DNA of 64,000 bases from Phoebastria nigripes (lineage: Eukaryota > Chordata > Aves > Procellariiformes > Diomedeidae). The stretch covers positions 2,605,673 to 2,669,672 of the forward strand of contig JAYKAV010003143.1 in NCBI GenBank assembly GCA_035582835.1, given 5' to 3'. This document shows positions 1 through 13,100 of this stretch, one piece after another (position 1 is the stretch's first letter; each line of letters starts with the position of its first letter). A program made the position numbers and the translations under genes. Below the pieces are notes generated by a model that saw only the letters and a program-made list of their open reading frames with translations, had not been told where the DNA came from and did not search any database.

Positions 1-134
1 TGAAAAGTAGTAAAAATGAAGAAACAAAACAGATGTTAAAAAGGACAGAATANTACTTGAGTGACTAGTGGATTAGAGAACTAAATAGGTGTTTAGAAAT
101 TAAAGTTCCATAATGTTTTAAAAGAAATAACNAA

Positions 135-420
135 AAGTTTCAGCAGATATGAGTTCATGTGCACTGACGAGATCACTTCACTGCAAAGATTTCCAGCATG
201 TGCTCTTTCAAAGCTCTCACTGAAACGCAACACTGCTCAAACTGAAAAAGAAATGCTGGCAATTAGGAACAGTATCATGAATGTGTTTATAGACAGAAAA
301 CAGTAGAGGCACAATTGGCCACAAACTGTTGGAAGTCATAGTACAGAAATCCTCATGGAAAAAACATTGCCTGTGCTGCAGAAAATGATCATGAAATTGC
401 AGAAGTATTCATTAGGCTGG
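135..420 (+). mobile_element. Decayed Ty3/gypsy-like RNase H domain fragment
   Basis: Short blocks in three reading frames line up in the order found in the RT-RNase H junction of Ty3/gypsy retrotransposons. An ALTETQ block (213-230) is followed by AQTEKEMLAI (235-264), then a GHKLLEVIVQK block (317-349) that corresponds to the usual DHKPLE region, then LPVLQKMIMKLQKYSL (367-414), corresponding to the PPRLQRMLLRLQRYDL type of motif. Between blocks there are at least three frame changes, and an in-frame TAG at 304-306. The catalytic-region aspartate before HK is lost. A weaker DAS-like block lies near 140-160. No LTR, integrase or intact protease was recognised, so the true ends are unknown. 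This is a dead relic in an FGF2 intron. The family call is from motif memory, not a search. Confidence 0.68.
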
Positions 421-1566
421 TTGAAGAACAAAATCTTAAGAGTAGAGAGTTTTCACCTATGAATAGCAAAAATGAAGAGCTGTAGGAAGTAGTGTTTGCA
501 GTAAACACAATTCAAGTAATACCCATTTTCAGAAACAAAGCAAAACAAAACAAATGTTTCATAAGCTCAAGTGAGAAGCACAAAGTGACCCAACTTTACC
601 AGATTTTGAGAGAGTAATTCCAAGCAAATGGCAGATACTTTCCAAGCACATTGCCTTACAAGAACTAAGCAGATAAAATTGCTGCATATAGCTGCAAGGG
701 AAGCCTGTTCTACAACCAAAACCCACCATGCAACAGTACGTTGGAAATCCCAAATATAAACACACTCAGGTGTTTATACTTTTACAAATGGTGCTAAACA
801 CTATTTTGATCATTCACTGTCACTCAGGGTAAGGAGGGCAATTTGAACGGGAAGCCGAATGCCACCACAGCAGCACCACAGGAAATTCCCAATTATCCTT
901 AATTTAAGAATAGCACAGTGGACTACTCCTCACATTTTCTTCAACTGAGCTGTCACACAATATCCGAGTAAATAACGCTGTAACTTGAAACAGGTTCNTT
1001 AACTGTATTCACAGGCATAAACAAAATGGGCTTCCTGGAGCCAGAGACGCACGGTGCTGAGGAGCACGCCAGGGATCGTGTAAAACTGCTGAAGTGTTTT
1101 GCTTGCCTTCAGACTGATTTCACTTATGCAGAGACAGAACTGAGGGGAATCAGAAGCAGTTTCTGCAGCCCTTGGCACGGGTCTTTCATTAGCTGCAGTT
1201 CAGCTGGGGTTAGGAATTCACTTTATTATTAACACCTGTTACTGGCAGGGACTTGCACAGAAGCTGAATGGGGCTGCGTTCAAGATACTAAAGCATCAGG
1301 GATTATTCCAAACTGAAATTCTAGTAGGATGCCCTACAGTGGTACTTCGCAAGTGCTGGAAGTTTGTCTGCACTGAGGGTTATAAATATGGATGAGAGAT
1401 TTACAGTGTCTACGTCTCATAAGCAAAATGAATGTAACTGCAGCTCTTAAAGCAAAATTTATAATCTAGCTCTAGGAGACCTTATTAACTTTGAGTCTGC
1501 TAAACATACTGGCTTTAAAACACAGTTAAAAAATTAAGCTGACACCAATAAAATGCATGGAGTTGA

Positions 1567-1592
1567 AAACTAGTCTCATTAGAGACTAGTTT
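1567..1592. repeat. Perfect 11-bp inverted repeat (hairpin)
   Basis: AAACTAGTCTC at 1567-1577 and its exact reverse complement at 1582-1592 flank a four-base ATTA loop. It lies in FGF2 intron 2, about 600 bases beyond exon 2. A T-run starts about 20 bases further on. No function is assigned. Confidence 0.8.
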
Positions 1593-2187
1593 AATTTACC
1601 TACATTTAATAACTTTTTTTTTTTTAATTTTATCATCACATTTTCAAAAATGTTTTTCTTGCCAATTTTCTAGTTTGGAAGTATACATGACCAAAAAAAC
1701 TTGATTCTTTACAAAGAGGAAAATGAGAAAACAATATATACAGATTACTATCAAAAACATAAAAGTCCACATTTTAAAAAGCTGGCTTGACCTCCTACTT
1801 TAAAAGGGTCTTTACAATCACTTTATGTGAAAGTAAATGGAAGACGAAAATACTTGTGGGGGAAAAAAAAAGGGAGACACTTTATTCTTCATTTGTTCTT
1901 GTAATTTCCTTCTATACATCATCATCATGATTTTCCTCTCTCAGACAGGCCATTCCAGTTAAATTTTGCACCTTCTAGGTGAGGGCAGACATACCCGTCT
2001 CTCTTCCTAGTTCATAGTTCAATTAATTGACAGAAGTTGTGCAGAGCTAATCTCTCCCTGATAAATCACACACAGAGAAGTTGAGGAAGTCCTGCTGGAG
2101 GAGAGGTTACTCAATACAGAGCGAGGAGAGGACCTACCGATACAGATAGACACATATAGAGATAAACGTTAAAAAAATGCTGCTTAC

Positions 2188-2291
2188 CAAGGCCAGCAAC
2201 CTGCCATCCTCCTTCATAGCCAGAAAGCGATTTGCACTTACACCTTTGATTGACACCACTCCTCTTTCTTCTGCTTGAAGTTGCAGTTTGA
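2188..2291 (-). CDS. FGF2: FGF2 (basic fibroblast growth factor), coding exon 2
   Basis: This 104-base exon encodes residues 61 (last two bases of an Ile codon) to 95 of FGF2, a heparin-binding growth factor that signals through FGF receptors and also acts in the nucleus. Read on the minus strand, a polypyrimidine tract and CAG acceptor end at 2292, and a GTAAGC donor starts at 2187. The peptide runs from KLQLQAEERG through VSIKG and ANRFLAMKEDGRLLAL, which is part of the beta-trefoil core. The GRLLA segment (90-94) is the first half of the FGF family signature; the cysteine half lies in the missing exon 3. The exon length and the split Ile codon match the mammalian gene. Compared with human, Ser replaces Cys and Phe replaces Tyr in the ANRY region, as I remember for chicken FGF2. 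Confidence 0.97.
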
Positions 2292-5200
2292 CTGCGAACA
2301 AAAAAGACAAAAATAAATTTTCACAGCCATTGTGATATTTCAGCACTTGACAGTGAAGCCTACTGCTTCAAACCTAAAACCAGAGAAAGCCTGAGCTTCA
2401 TCTTGCAGCGAAGATAGTAAACTTTCAACCTCTGGCTTTCTGATCCCATTTTTCATCAAAGAAAATGCTTATTACAAAGTAAGCACCTATTGTCAAATTG
2501 GCAATAATAAGCGTGAGTTATTCTTCTATCTTCATTTCACAAAAAAGCAATTTAAAACCCCATAAAATTCCTTGAAGGACCACTTATGGCATGGTCAACT
2601 GCTCATAGAAAATGGGAATTTTTCATGGCAATTTTCTTACAGAGATATTTCTTAATGTTTATAGAACAGCATCGGACATTGAATGCATGCAATTCTACAC
2701 AGCTAGATTGTCGTGATTGATTGGCATGAGTCTGGACTATGATTAAGACCGTTCAGGACCGTATCACTCGCTAAACGTTCTAGCAGTTCCCAACAGAAAA
2801 GTTATCAATTAGTTTACATCATACATCCAACAAGTGGTTAAAATAAACAAACTGAAAGAACTGCAAAAGTAGATGAGGATAGCAAAGACACAAGACATGG
2901 TGTTATACAAATAAGCAACATGAAAAGTGGGTTTATTTGAATCAATTATTTTTAAAAAATGAACAGTCATGGTTTTTTGAAAATCTGTCAGGTCGTATGA
3001 CATAGCTTTTAGCTGCTGCCTGTGAATTAACACAAAGTCTAAACTGATTTTTCTAGCCACAATCACATCCAGTAGTTTAGATTAACACACAAATGTTTGC
3101 NCCTTTGCCCGCAGCTTGTTTCAAGCTATAAGCCAAAAGTGGCCTCCACCTGAATCTAGAAGAGCTGTTTGCTATTTTTCTTCTTTTTTCTTCCCTGATT
3201 ATTCCTGTCATTGCACTCAGAACAAGAAATTAATCAAGCCTTTAAGTGGTTAAACAGCAGAGCCAGAAGTTGCATCTCTGCTGCATTTCAGCCTAACCTT
3301 CACAGGAGTATCTGTGACATTGGACCTCAAAGTTCAGGTTTTTCAACCGTTAGCTACTCAGGACGGGGAATACTGCAATACAAGAAACTAGACCAAATAC
3401 CATAGAAAAGTCCACCAGATACCTTCTACATAAGTCTTTGTGGCTCAAAAGAAATCTAAACACTGTGCTGGAACTGCCATTTTTCTGGAGACGAAGAGAA
3501 GGAAAAGGAAGCAAAGTACATGTCCAAGACCTCACAGAAGATCCTGTTCTATTCCAACCATTTTTAGAACATCTCCCTCTGAAAACCTAACTTTGATTAT
3601 TTAAAACATCACTTAAAAAAGGGGAAAAGGCCCATACAGCAACTCATATTGGACTGCTTGCAGCTTGACATATGGTCCTTCCTCCTCCCCTACACAGAAA
3701 ATATATGCCTGCAGCTCCATCCCATTGAGCCAGCTTGCACAGGCAGTATGATTCAATCTGATTTCTGCTAAAAACAAACACAACCATTTCAGTAACAGTA
3801 GAACACAAGAAATTGGATGTCCCAAAATCCCTAGGTTTTCCTCTATTGTGGATGGCCATTATTTCCAGTGAAACCCGCATCTGCAACCCTCTCACTTAAG
3901 AAAGAGCAATTAGAAGCGAGCCCAGATGAGTACTATTTTTCTATGCAATACTGCGCTTTCATCCACAGTTCCACCAAACAGGGATTTTTAAGAGCAACTC
4001 TACTTCCGTAACAGGAAGCAAGATCATTGCAGCACAGGCATCAAAAATGAGGAATAGTTGAGAAACAGCTTCTCACCTTCTTGGGATGTATAAAGACAAA
4101 GAAGACTTTCACCAAAGAATTGCAGCAGCTAAGGAAGACACAAGCAGGATGTTGCAAGCTGGTACTGGTTATGCATCCATCAGGTGTCCGAACAAAGGAT
4201 GTGACTCATCTGGTGTGAGACTATCAGTGTTTCCAAAAACGAACTAGACTGGAACTTCTCCTTCCTTCTGCTTGCATCCCAGAAATTATTTTGGGAATTT
4301 GTTAAAAACATTTTCTATTTGAACACACTATACAGAGATCTGACCACGATAAAAGCCCAGCTAGAGGAACCGACAGCTGTGCTCCATTCACTCAAAAGCA
4401 CTCAGCCAAGGACTTGCATCAGTTCATGTTTGCCGATTTCTTTCTTTGAAGGGTTCATGAGAAACACATACCTGGTTCTGTACAGTAAGACTGGTATTAC
4501 AGCTTAGTGGGGCAAGTCTGGTAGGCAATACTGGTATACATCATCACAGCCACGAGCTTCATTCACCTACCTGCTTTTGTGGAGTATATAGTTTTTTCTA
4601 TTTAATGATGCAGTTTTAAAAAGCTTGACCTTTTAAGCCACCAGAATAAATGCTTGAAGTGACCGTAAATTTTACAGCGGGAGCATCTCTTGAGATTCAG
4701 AGGGAGGTTGCTGCTTATTTGGCTTTTTGTTGTGGGGAAAAAGAGATTTTTGCAATACAAATGAAAACTTTCTTGGTTTACTTCTGTCGCTCCTAAAGAC
4801 AGGACTGAAGAAACTCCAACAATAAGAATACCAGGAACATGAAACCTTTACGGTAATTGCTGCAAACCCTTTTTTAAGCATTAAAATTATTTCATCTGAT
4901 TTTTCCCTACAGACAGACATCAGTAAAAGTTGCTTGTAAATCCACTAATTTGTATACACAACTGAAGCCATATTAATACAAATGCTGCACTCTAAAGAAG
5001 ATAAAATGGTTTCTTATGAATTATGTGTCTGTTGCCATTTTGCACAAAGAAAAGAAAAAAAAAAACAACCTCCCATAATTCACCAATAACTCCAGACTTC
5101 CAAGGAATACAGAAACCTCTGTAGTCATAAAAAGTTAGGTGAAATGTTTAATTTCATCCCAGAATCAAGTATCCAAAATACAGCCCTCCCGAGTTATTAG

Positions 5201-8200
5201 GCCAAAATCAGATTTGTGAACAGCTTCAAAAACCTTCAGTGCAACTCCTTGCCCGCTGGGGAAGCAAGAATGCGGAGAAGTGCTCTGGGCAGGGACTGGG
5301 GGAAATGGACTTTTGAGATGTGCCCAAGCATACAGCTTTCACCGCACACTTAACAAGAAACAGCTGTGTGAAATATCTGAAAAGTAATATTAATTACCGC
5401 AGTACGGACTTATTATGCTTCGTGACTTTCCTCTTGACAAAAAAAAGCACACCAACTCCTACAGCATCATACCGGGCCAGAAGTTCAGATCCTGTAAAAA
5501 CAAACTTTTAGTGAAGGTTTTTAAGGCCTGTAAAAATATTTGTATAGTTTGGAGAAGCTTGTGAAAAGTGTTACTCTTTAAAAAGGGGGAAAAAAAAAAA
5601 AAAAAAACAGAAACAAAACAAAAAAAAATTTCCTGCAGAGTTTGAAAAGCGCTGCAATACTGAAAGCCCCAAAAGCAAAATCAGCTTCACTGAATTTTCC
5701 TCTCCAACTCAAAAAACACATGAATAAACAAAGCCAGAATAGTACTGTAAGTTTTTCAGGTTTCAGCGTTATTTTATGGCTTTATTAATGCAAGGTAAGT
5801 ATTTGCCACAGTGTTACGCTGATCTGGAGATGCCAAGATACAATACAGCCTTACTAATCAAACACATTTTGACCATGCAATCATCACCAGAAGCAACAAT
5901 TTTAGGTTTAGCTCAATGCAACTTGGTACGATCGGTCAGAAGAGAAATGTAACACTTGACACTGATGATCCATATCTTTTGCAGCCTTTAGGTCACCAAT
6001 AGCAATAGTTCAGACACGGCCCATCATTTCAGATCTACTCGTAATACTTGTTTTCAGCATACTTGAACCTCAAAACCAGATCCATGAAAGTAAACTAAGA
6101 AGTTTGTAATCCAAAAAAGTTATGAAACAGCTAATTAACGAACTGAGGCCAAAAAGGCACATTTTCCCAGTTATTCTGGCAGTCCTTTGGGAGGGCCCCC
6201 CTCCAGCGTGGCAGTAAGTTATTTCACTGTTCACATTCACAGCATGCCCTTTAATTTGTGATGAACGCCAAGTGCAAGGCTATGGTCGATGCCTTGCTCG
6301 GCACGCTGAGCAAACACCTTGAGGACTGAGGCTAAGTCATCACAAAGTTATAAAATAAAAAAAAGTCCTATCCCAATTATAACCTATGTGACCTTTAAGC
6401 ACTGACAATTCAAAAGGACTCTGTAAATTTACTACTACTATTAAGACTTTCTTTTGTATTTCTTCATAATAAGCCGAACTATGATCATCTTCCCTTTTTC
6501 TGCCAAGTAAGAAGAAATGAAGTGCAAGAGATACAAATTTAATTTCATGCCAGGGTAGAAACTCTGAGGAAGAAGGATAAAGTTGTATCTTTGGGAAGAT
6601 ATAAAAAGGGTTAGAAAACATGAATGGAATAAAGTTACAGCACTGAACTATGTAATTCAGGAGATGGATTAAAAACCTTCCTCTGACACAAACTTCTAAT
6701 ACTGTAAGATAGAATTGTGAAAGTATCCTAAATAAAACTCTCCTTTGAGCCATTTCCTGGTTCCTGTATTCAGCACAATCAGAAACCTGTTACCTGAACA
6801 AATGAATTGGTTAACAAAATGCACTTCATGGATATAACAACATGGTCCATAATACTGCGGTGAAGATTTTCCCAGAAGAAAAGATACCAAGCCCAGAAGA
6901 AGCCACTGTACAGCCCTCTGACAAGCTGTACAGTTAAAAGCGCCAAACCAGATGTGGCATTGTAAGATGGAAAGAGAACAAGCCACATAAAGACAAAATT
7001 CTCAAACCAAAATTAAATTAATCAATAGGTATTTACAGCCTGCAGGGCAGAAGGCATTAAACAGATTTTTAATCAGAAGGTGATTGTTTAAAAGCTACCT
7101 GGCTCAAAAGCAAGACATGCATATAAATGTTCCAATTATAGGGAAAAGATATACGGTATCTGACAGTACACGATGAGCAAATCTCTCCTTGCTCACCCTG
7201 CCCGTGACATCAGGAGATCCCGTCACACTCTTCTCCTTGGAACCACGTTTTCCAATTCCTCTGTGCCGTAATAAACACGGGAGCAAAGTACCACTAGCTG
7301 TGCCATGGCCCTTCCTCAGTTAACTCACCCGCACAGCAGCAGCACCACCATCTCCCAGGTAAGATCATAAAACTTAAGTGTTCAGCACAGGAAAAACATG
7401 CAATGTACAAATCAGAAATTTTTAATTATGGGTCCAGAGATTTTTTTTTTTTTAGTCATTCTGTTATGATAATGAGTTTTTCCTCAAGTTTTGCAAAAGG
7501 ATTCCCGTACCAAAAAAATCACAAGCTGTTTGTCATTCTCTTGAACTGCAAAATGCTTTCCACAGGCAGACTGCGTCCAAATCCTGTCTCCAGCTGCTGA
7601 GGGTGGTGCATACTGTTTCCAGAACATGGGAATTCTGCATCTTACAGCAGCCGAGCCGAGACTGCTCATTGAGCCCCAGCTCTTCCACCAGGATCCGTGG
7701 CAACCTCTGCATCTCAACGTAACAGTGGAAACAGAGAACGTCAACGGTTTGTCAACGGTTTTTCACAGCAAGGTCGGTGAACCACAGCTGAGCCAAAATA
7801 AAGAAACACTAAATCCTGTGAAAATTTTGACCATGTTCATTTTTGAGAGGACATGCAAAAGGAGTCCTAACTCAGCACCCAGTTGTCTAGCACTGTTAGA
7901 GCTATCGTTCAAGACTCTTCTCTCTCTCGACACACACACACACATACAGCCTTCTAAAGCTGTAAGGGTAATCTAATACTCAGAATTTCCAGATTTTATT
8001 TGACAGTCATATGCCTTCTTGCTTATAATACCATCTACATCTCTATATGGCAGATTATCCAAACAGCTACATTTACCTAAGGAGATGATCGTTAACTAGG
8101 AAAACACATCACTTTGGATGTAGCTTGAGTGAACCTACTGTGCCCTCCAGTAGTATAAAAAAGGATAGAGGGAGGACATTTTTTCTTCACAATACATAGA

Positions 8201-10104
8201 GGCTGTGTTAAGAATACGTACTCGCTGATGTTTCAGCTGAAGAACAATACGAGCTACAGCCTAACCTGAATTTCCACTGAAATCAGTACAACTTGTGGCA
8301 TTAAAGGATGTTGAACCACACTGCAACACGCACCAAAATGCCCGGCAGAGAGTTTTCCCCACCTCCCACTACACACAGCCCCTCCTGGACAAATACAGCT
8401 GTTCTGTATACACACACAAATCATCATACAAGATGAACCTGGGGGGGTTTGCCAGCTTCCTTTCCATTAACACAAGAAATTTGCAGGTGCACTCTTTCCA
8501 ACAGTGACACTCAGAGATGACACAGAGGGATTCTTACCAGCATCTGAAAGGCAGAATGACTAAACAGTCGTTTTCCTTTTTGTTGTAAGACAATTTACAG
8601 AAGATCAAACCTCTTCAAGACCGCTCCCTGATGTATACATTAAACAGGTTCAACAGTTTGGGGTTGGTTTTTTTTTTTTTTAGATCAGGTCCTGATCCTG
8701 TGACATGTTCAACACAGAGAAAACACTGACCGCACTGATGTGTTCCTCCCCTGCAGCCAGCAGAGCTCTGCAGGCATGGATTTCTGCATGCGTTCATGTC
8801 ATTAGTGGATTGTGGACGTAAAATTAGTTACACATACATGACTAGCCCTCTTTCACAGGGTATATGGTCAGGNCAGATCTACAAGTTGCAGGTTAAACTA
8901 ACCAGCATATTTGAGAGAGTTACAAACGGGCATTTATTTCAGTTTGGAGAGACTTTTCTAAGAATATGGAAGTTATAAAGTGGTATTTAATAGCATTGTG
9001 GTTGGCAAGGTTTCAGATTCCTGTTATGAACTGGATCTTCCCCATCTTTTCTTAAAGAGATCAAAAAAGTATTTCCAATGCAGTTTTGCATATGCCAGTG
9101 GAGAAAAGAATTTTAGAGACAAGTAGCACAACACGGACAGAAAAGATGTTAGCAAATGCAGAGAATACAGAAAACATGTACATTTACCGAAAGCTATTCT
9201 ATTGCCCTGAGCGCTAGAACTGAAAAATTACATGCACAATGAAAACTCTGAAGTCCTTTTACAATTCTCCCAACCCAGCAAAGCTTTTTAATGGCCCAGA
9301 CCAAATAACACTGCACTAACTTAAATGGTCCCAAATGGCTTCATTGCTCTGCATCATAAAGGGTTCGGCCAAAAATCTCCTTCAAAATTGGTTTATTTAG
9401 AAGATCTTGGCAAAATCTAGCAACTTAATACTTTAGAGAAAGAGAGCTGCACGTTTTGGAAGTTACTCGCTGCTGAGCTCGTACTACCTTTCCCACACAC
9501 TCCCAGTCGGACATCTGTTGGCAGCTGCAGAGGAACAGTGCCGCCAGCCTCCTGCATCCCAAGCCCTTTGCCTGGGGCAATCGGCGTGCACAAAGCCATG
9601 TGCTGTTATTTTACTCACAGCAGCTGCATTGGCTAAGATGTTCTGGGGCAGGAGTATGCCACAGTATCACTAAGGAAGAGGGAAAGCAAAGGTCATAGTG
9701 GAGAAAGAAAGGGACAGAAACAAGTTAGGAAAAAACGAAAGACAGACGGAGACATAAAGAGCAAGCAGCAGCAAAGAAGGGGCAGGATAAGTGTACAGTA
9801 CATGAGGGTGCTGTACTGGAGCATGAGGCAAACTCCCGCACCTCCAGTAGGTGGAATTTGAGATGTATTAGCCAAATGGATTCATAAAATCCCCGTTTTC
9901 CTACTCTTCCACAAGGGAGTGGGAAATCTAACCACTACATCAGAGAAACCCTAAAATAAAAACCAACCATGAGCTCCTGGCTTTGAATACACTTACACAG
10001 CAAATAAAGGTATGATTAAAGCCTAAGCTATACTTCCGCTATAATCTACCTAGTAAAGGTAAAGACTTCAGTGCAGATTAAAACCATGAGTACCCATCCA
10101 CAGT

Positions 10105-10170
10105 CTCAGAATCACACAAAATTCAGGTCAGAAGGACCCTATCTAGTCCAACCTCCTGCTCAAGGCTCTC
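10105..10170 (-). mobile_element. CR1 LINE fragment, 3' end, antisense
   Basis: The plus strand carries CAGAATCACA, then CAGGTCAGAAGGACC, then TCTAGTCCAACCTCCTGCTC. This is the reverse complement of the 3' region of avian CR1 LINEs, normally recognisable as 'agaatcatagaat...ggttggaagggacc...atctagtccaacc...ctgctcaa'. It is a short, diverged remnant inside FGF2 intron 1 with no coding capacity. Its boundaries are approximate. Confidence 0.75.
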
Positions 10171-13100
10171 CATCACTTCACAGTGAAAACCCTGCTGCCA
10201 CACGTTCGCTACTGTCAAAACGTACATGCAAGCTAAATCAAAGCTCACAAGGGTTCACCGATGTTTCCTGCAGTCGCACCTCTTATGCAGTAAGGCACAA
10301 CCACAGCGCCCCGCACACACGTACGCGTGCAGAGGCCACTTGCATGCTCTACAGAGTTTTCCCACCTACACCAAAATGCTGCTCCCAGGGCAGGATCACG
10401 CAACCTGGATATCCACTTTCAGTACCTCCACCCTTCCCTTCAGGACCCCAAACGCTGCCCTGAATACCCCAAGACAAGACGCCAAAATCATTACACTGCC
10501 TACAATCTGCACACGCAGCTCTTCGCTGCTCTGCCTCTCTCACTTAAATAGCCTTCTTAAGGCAGTAGGAAAGAGAAGCCCTTTTCATGACTGTAACATC
10601 ACTATTAACTCCCTGCAAGAATGTGATGTGAAATACATCATTTTACCAAGAGGACTCTGGGCCCAAAAGCACTGATCAGCCAATGCTGCAAGAGATTTTT
10701 TTGGAGTTTGTGAACTTCTCAACAGCAAATACATACCTTACCCAGACACTGCAACTAACAGGGCAGCTTATGGACCCTGGAAAGAGAGGAGGAATCTGGT
10801 ACTATTTCAGCCCCTGTTTTCACTAACATACAGCCGCTTTATTTGAACTAAAAAGGTCATTAGCAAAACACCTCTCAGTTTACAAGAAGGGAGAGTTTAT
10901 GTACCCCCTGAAAAATCCCAGGCTGCACGTCTCTGGATCAATGACTAGCGTTACTACAGTCTCTGCTGTGGAAAAGCTAAACCCAAGCCAAAGGCTCAGG
11001 GCCCATCTCCAACATATTTGCAGAGGCCCTGGAAGGAAAATCCTTCCATGAGGCCCCTGAATGACACTGCAGTGAAGCTATTGCACCAGCTCGTCCTCCT
11101 GCACCTCCGTGCCCACAGAAAAGAACAAAGCAGCAACTATTTTGCAGTCTCACTGCTACAGAGGTGGATCACCTCTGGAGGGAGTAAGTATCAGAAATGC
11201 AAGGAAGTTCACAAAAAAGGGGGGAAAAATAAGAATCAACAACACTTTGCTAAATGCAACACCCTACAACCGAATTCCCACTCCCGCATACTCTGTGGCT
11301 GAAGCTGGTTGATTCCTTCATGCTTGGGGGCAACATCTATTCCCAGCCAGCTGTCCAAGCAAGACACACAGAGTCAGGTGTGCTTGCCCCACACCTAACA
11401 TAATAAACCCTCCCAAACCCAAGGGCTGGTTCATCAAAGATACATATGCATGTACACACACACACGCAGACAGATTAATACCCCCACTTTGGCGTTTTCA
11501 GAGCTAGACAAAGCTGCCTGCTGGGTCAGATCCAAACCCCAGCCTGTGAGCTAGTGATGCCTACTGTAACTTATCTGGAGGAGTTAGAAATATCTTCATC
11601 TCTCTCTCTCCTACATCTAGTCTCTGACACTTTAGATGTCTCTTTCTCAGAGACATATTAAGCATATAAACATCTTCCGCTAACCGATAAGCTTTGTGTT
11701 GATGTACGAGGCATCCCGAGTCTTGAGACTGCAAATATGAAAACAACGCTTTGCTCGCTTTCATACGCTCGTCGAACAACTGTGCCATTGCCAGAGTTGC
11801 TGAAGTACACGCTGCCTAAAACCTGGAACATGTGTGGGGGAGAAAGGAGAAACAGACATGAAAAACAGCAAGCGAACCTTAGCAGAAGAGGTGGTCTTTT
11901 AATAAACAAAAACCACAGAACAGCAACAAAAACAATCAAGCAAATGAAGTGTCACACTGAGAAATAGTGAGTCACGCTCCGTACAAAGGCACATTTCTTT
12001 GCTTTTGCATGACAACATTGTAAGTGTATCTTTTTCCTTTTTGCCAGCCAGAGGCATAAAACCACTTGCAGACAGACCTAAGGTCTTTAAAATGTAAACA
12101 TCTACAACAAAAATATACACTTCTGAAATATGAACACTTCAAAAAGTTCCGGTTACACTTACGAGTAAATCCAAGGCTTTAAACAGAATAATAACGTGTC
12201 TTAACTGTTTAAATATCAACCCACTAACCTAGTCTACCACATAATGTGGACATTCACAAATTTTAAGAGTTTTCATCTTTTTAAGTAGTACAAATACTGA
12301 CTACAATGAAAATTATTTCCCTGTTCAGGTTCTCCATCTATTCTCATTTATATCTTAACCTCAATTCCTACAAATATCCAACTCCACCTAACATAAACCT
12401 ATCACATCGGGAATCCTCCCCAGGAAACACTGATTACCAAATACACAGCATCCTCAAATGCTCTCTATAAATTTAATATAAAGGACAGTAAAGTCATCCT
12501 ACAGAAGAACAATTTCAGAATAATGTGACATACAACATTTCTGGCAACAGTCTGGCTTAGCGCTCCTTGCCTATGTGCCCATGTGTAAAACACGCACAAT
12601 TACATTTCTCCATTTCACACGGCTTGCATAAACTGGTTGATCAAANTTCATCAAGTCCTTTAAAAGTTAAAAGCACTAGAGTTTCTGTATTCTGCTTACA
12701 AAACACAACTTGGGTATTTTGTGCTGCTGAGTAAAGTAAACAGCGATTGCTTGGCATTACGTAAGGATTTCAAATGCCAGAAACTGCAAGTACATCATCA
12801 TATAAAATTNTTCTAAATACCTAGCTGCCATGCTCTTTGCAGCCTCCTTGTCACTGCAGATGAGCTGACTGCGTCATTTAAAGTCAAGAGGGCAAAACCA
12901 AGCAGAAAAAATTATTAACTTTACCAGAGAAGAACTTCATTCATTACTGGTTACAGGTAATAAAGCCTAGTCTCCAAGTTACCGACACCTTTACACCAAA
13001 TTCTTGATTTAGAACAATGTTTGAGGGTTTCCTTACCAAAACAATGAATGCATGTTCACACATGGTTTTTAGGACTTTTCCCAAAGGGCTTTTCTTAACC

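Larger units (their letters stand above)
1..2187 (-). other. FGF2: FGF2 intron 2 (partial)
   Basis: This is the stretch on the 3' side of FGF2 coding exon 2. The intron opens with a GTAAGC donor read on the minus strand at 2187-2182. The last FGF2 exon, which should encode about 60 residues starting with the cysteine-containing half of the FGF signature, is not visible on either strand, so it must lie beyond the left edge. The interval is AT-rich and holds a decayed gypsy-type relic, a perfect hairpin at 1567-1592 and a few short homopolymers. I see no other gene in it. No sign of the antisense neighbour NUDT6 is present, which is expected if it begins further left. Confidence 0.85.

Noticed and set aside
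1..2187. FGF2 exon 3 or the antisense NUDT6 gene
   Set aside because: I looked for the cysteine-containing half of the FGF signature and a Nudix motif. Neither is visible, so both are taken to lie outside the window.
10071..10675. Overlapping 130 and 149 codon plus-strand frames
   Set aside because: The first runs through an antisense CR1 fragment and the second shows no recognisable protein features. They overlap each other in different frames.
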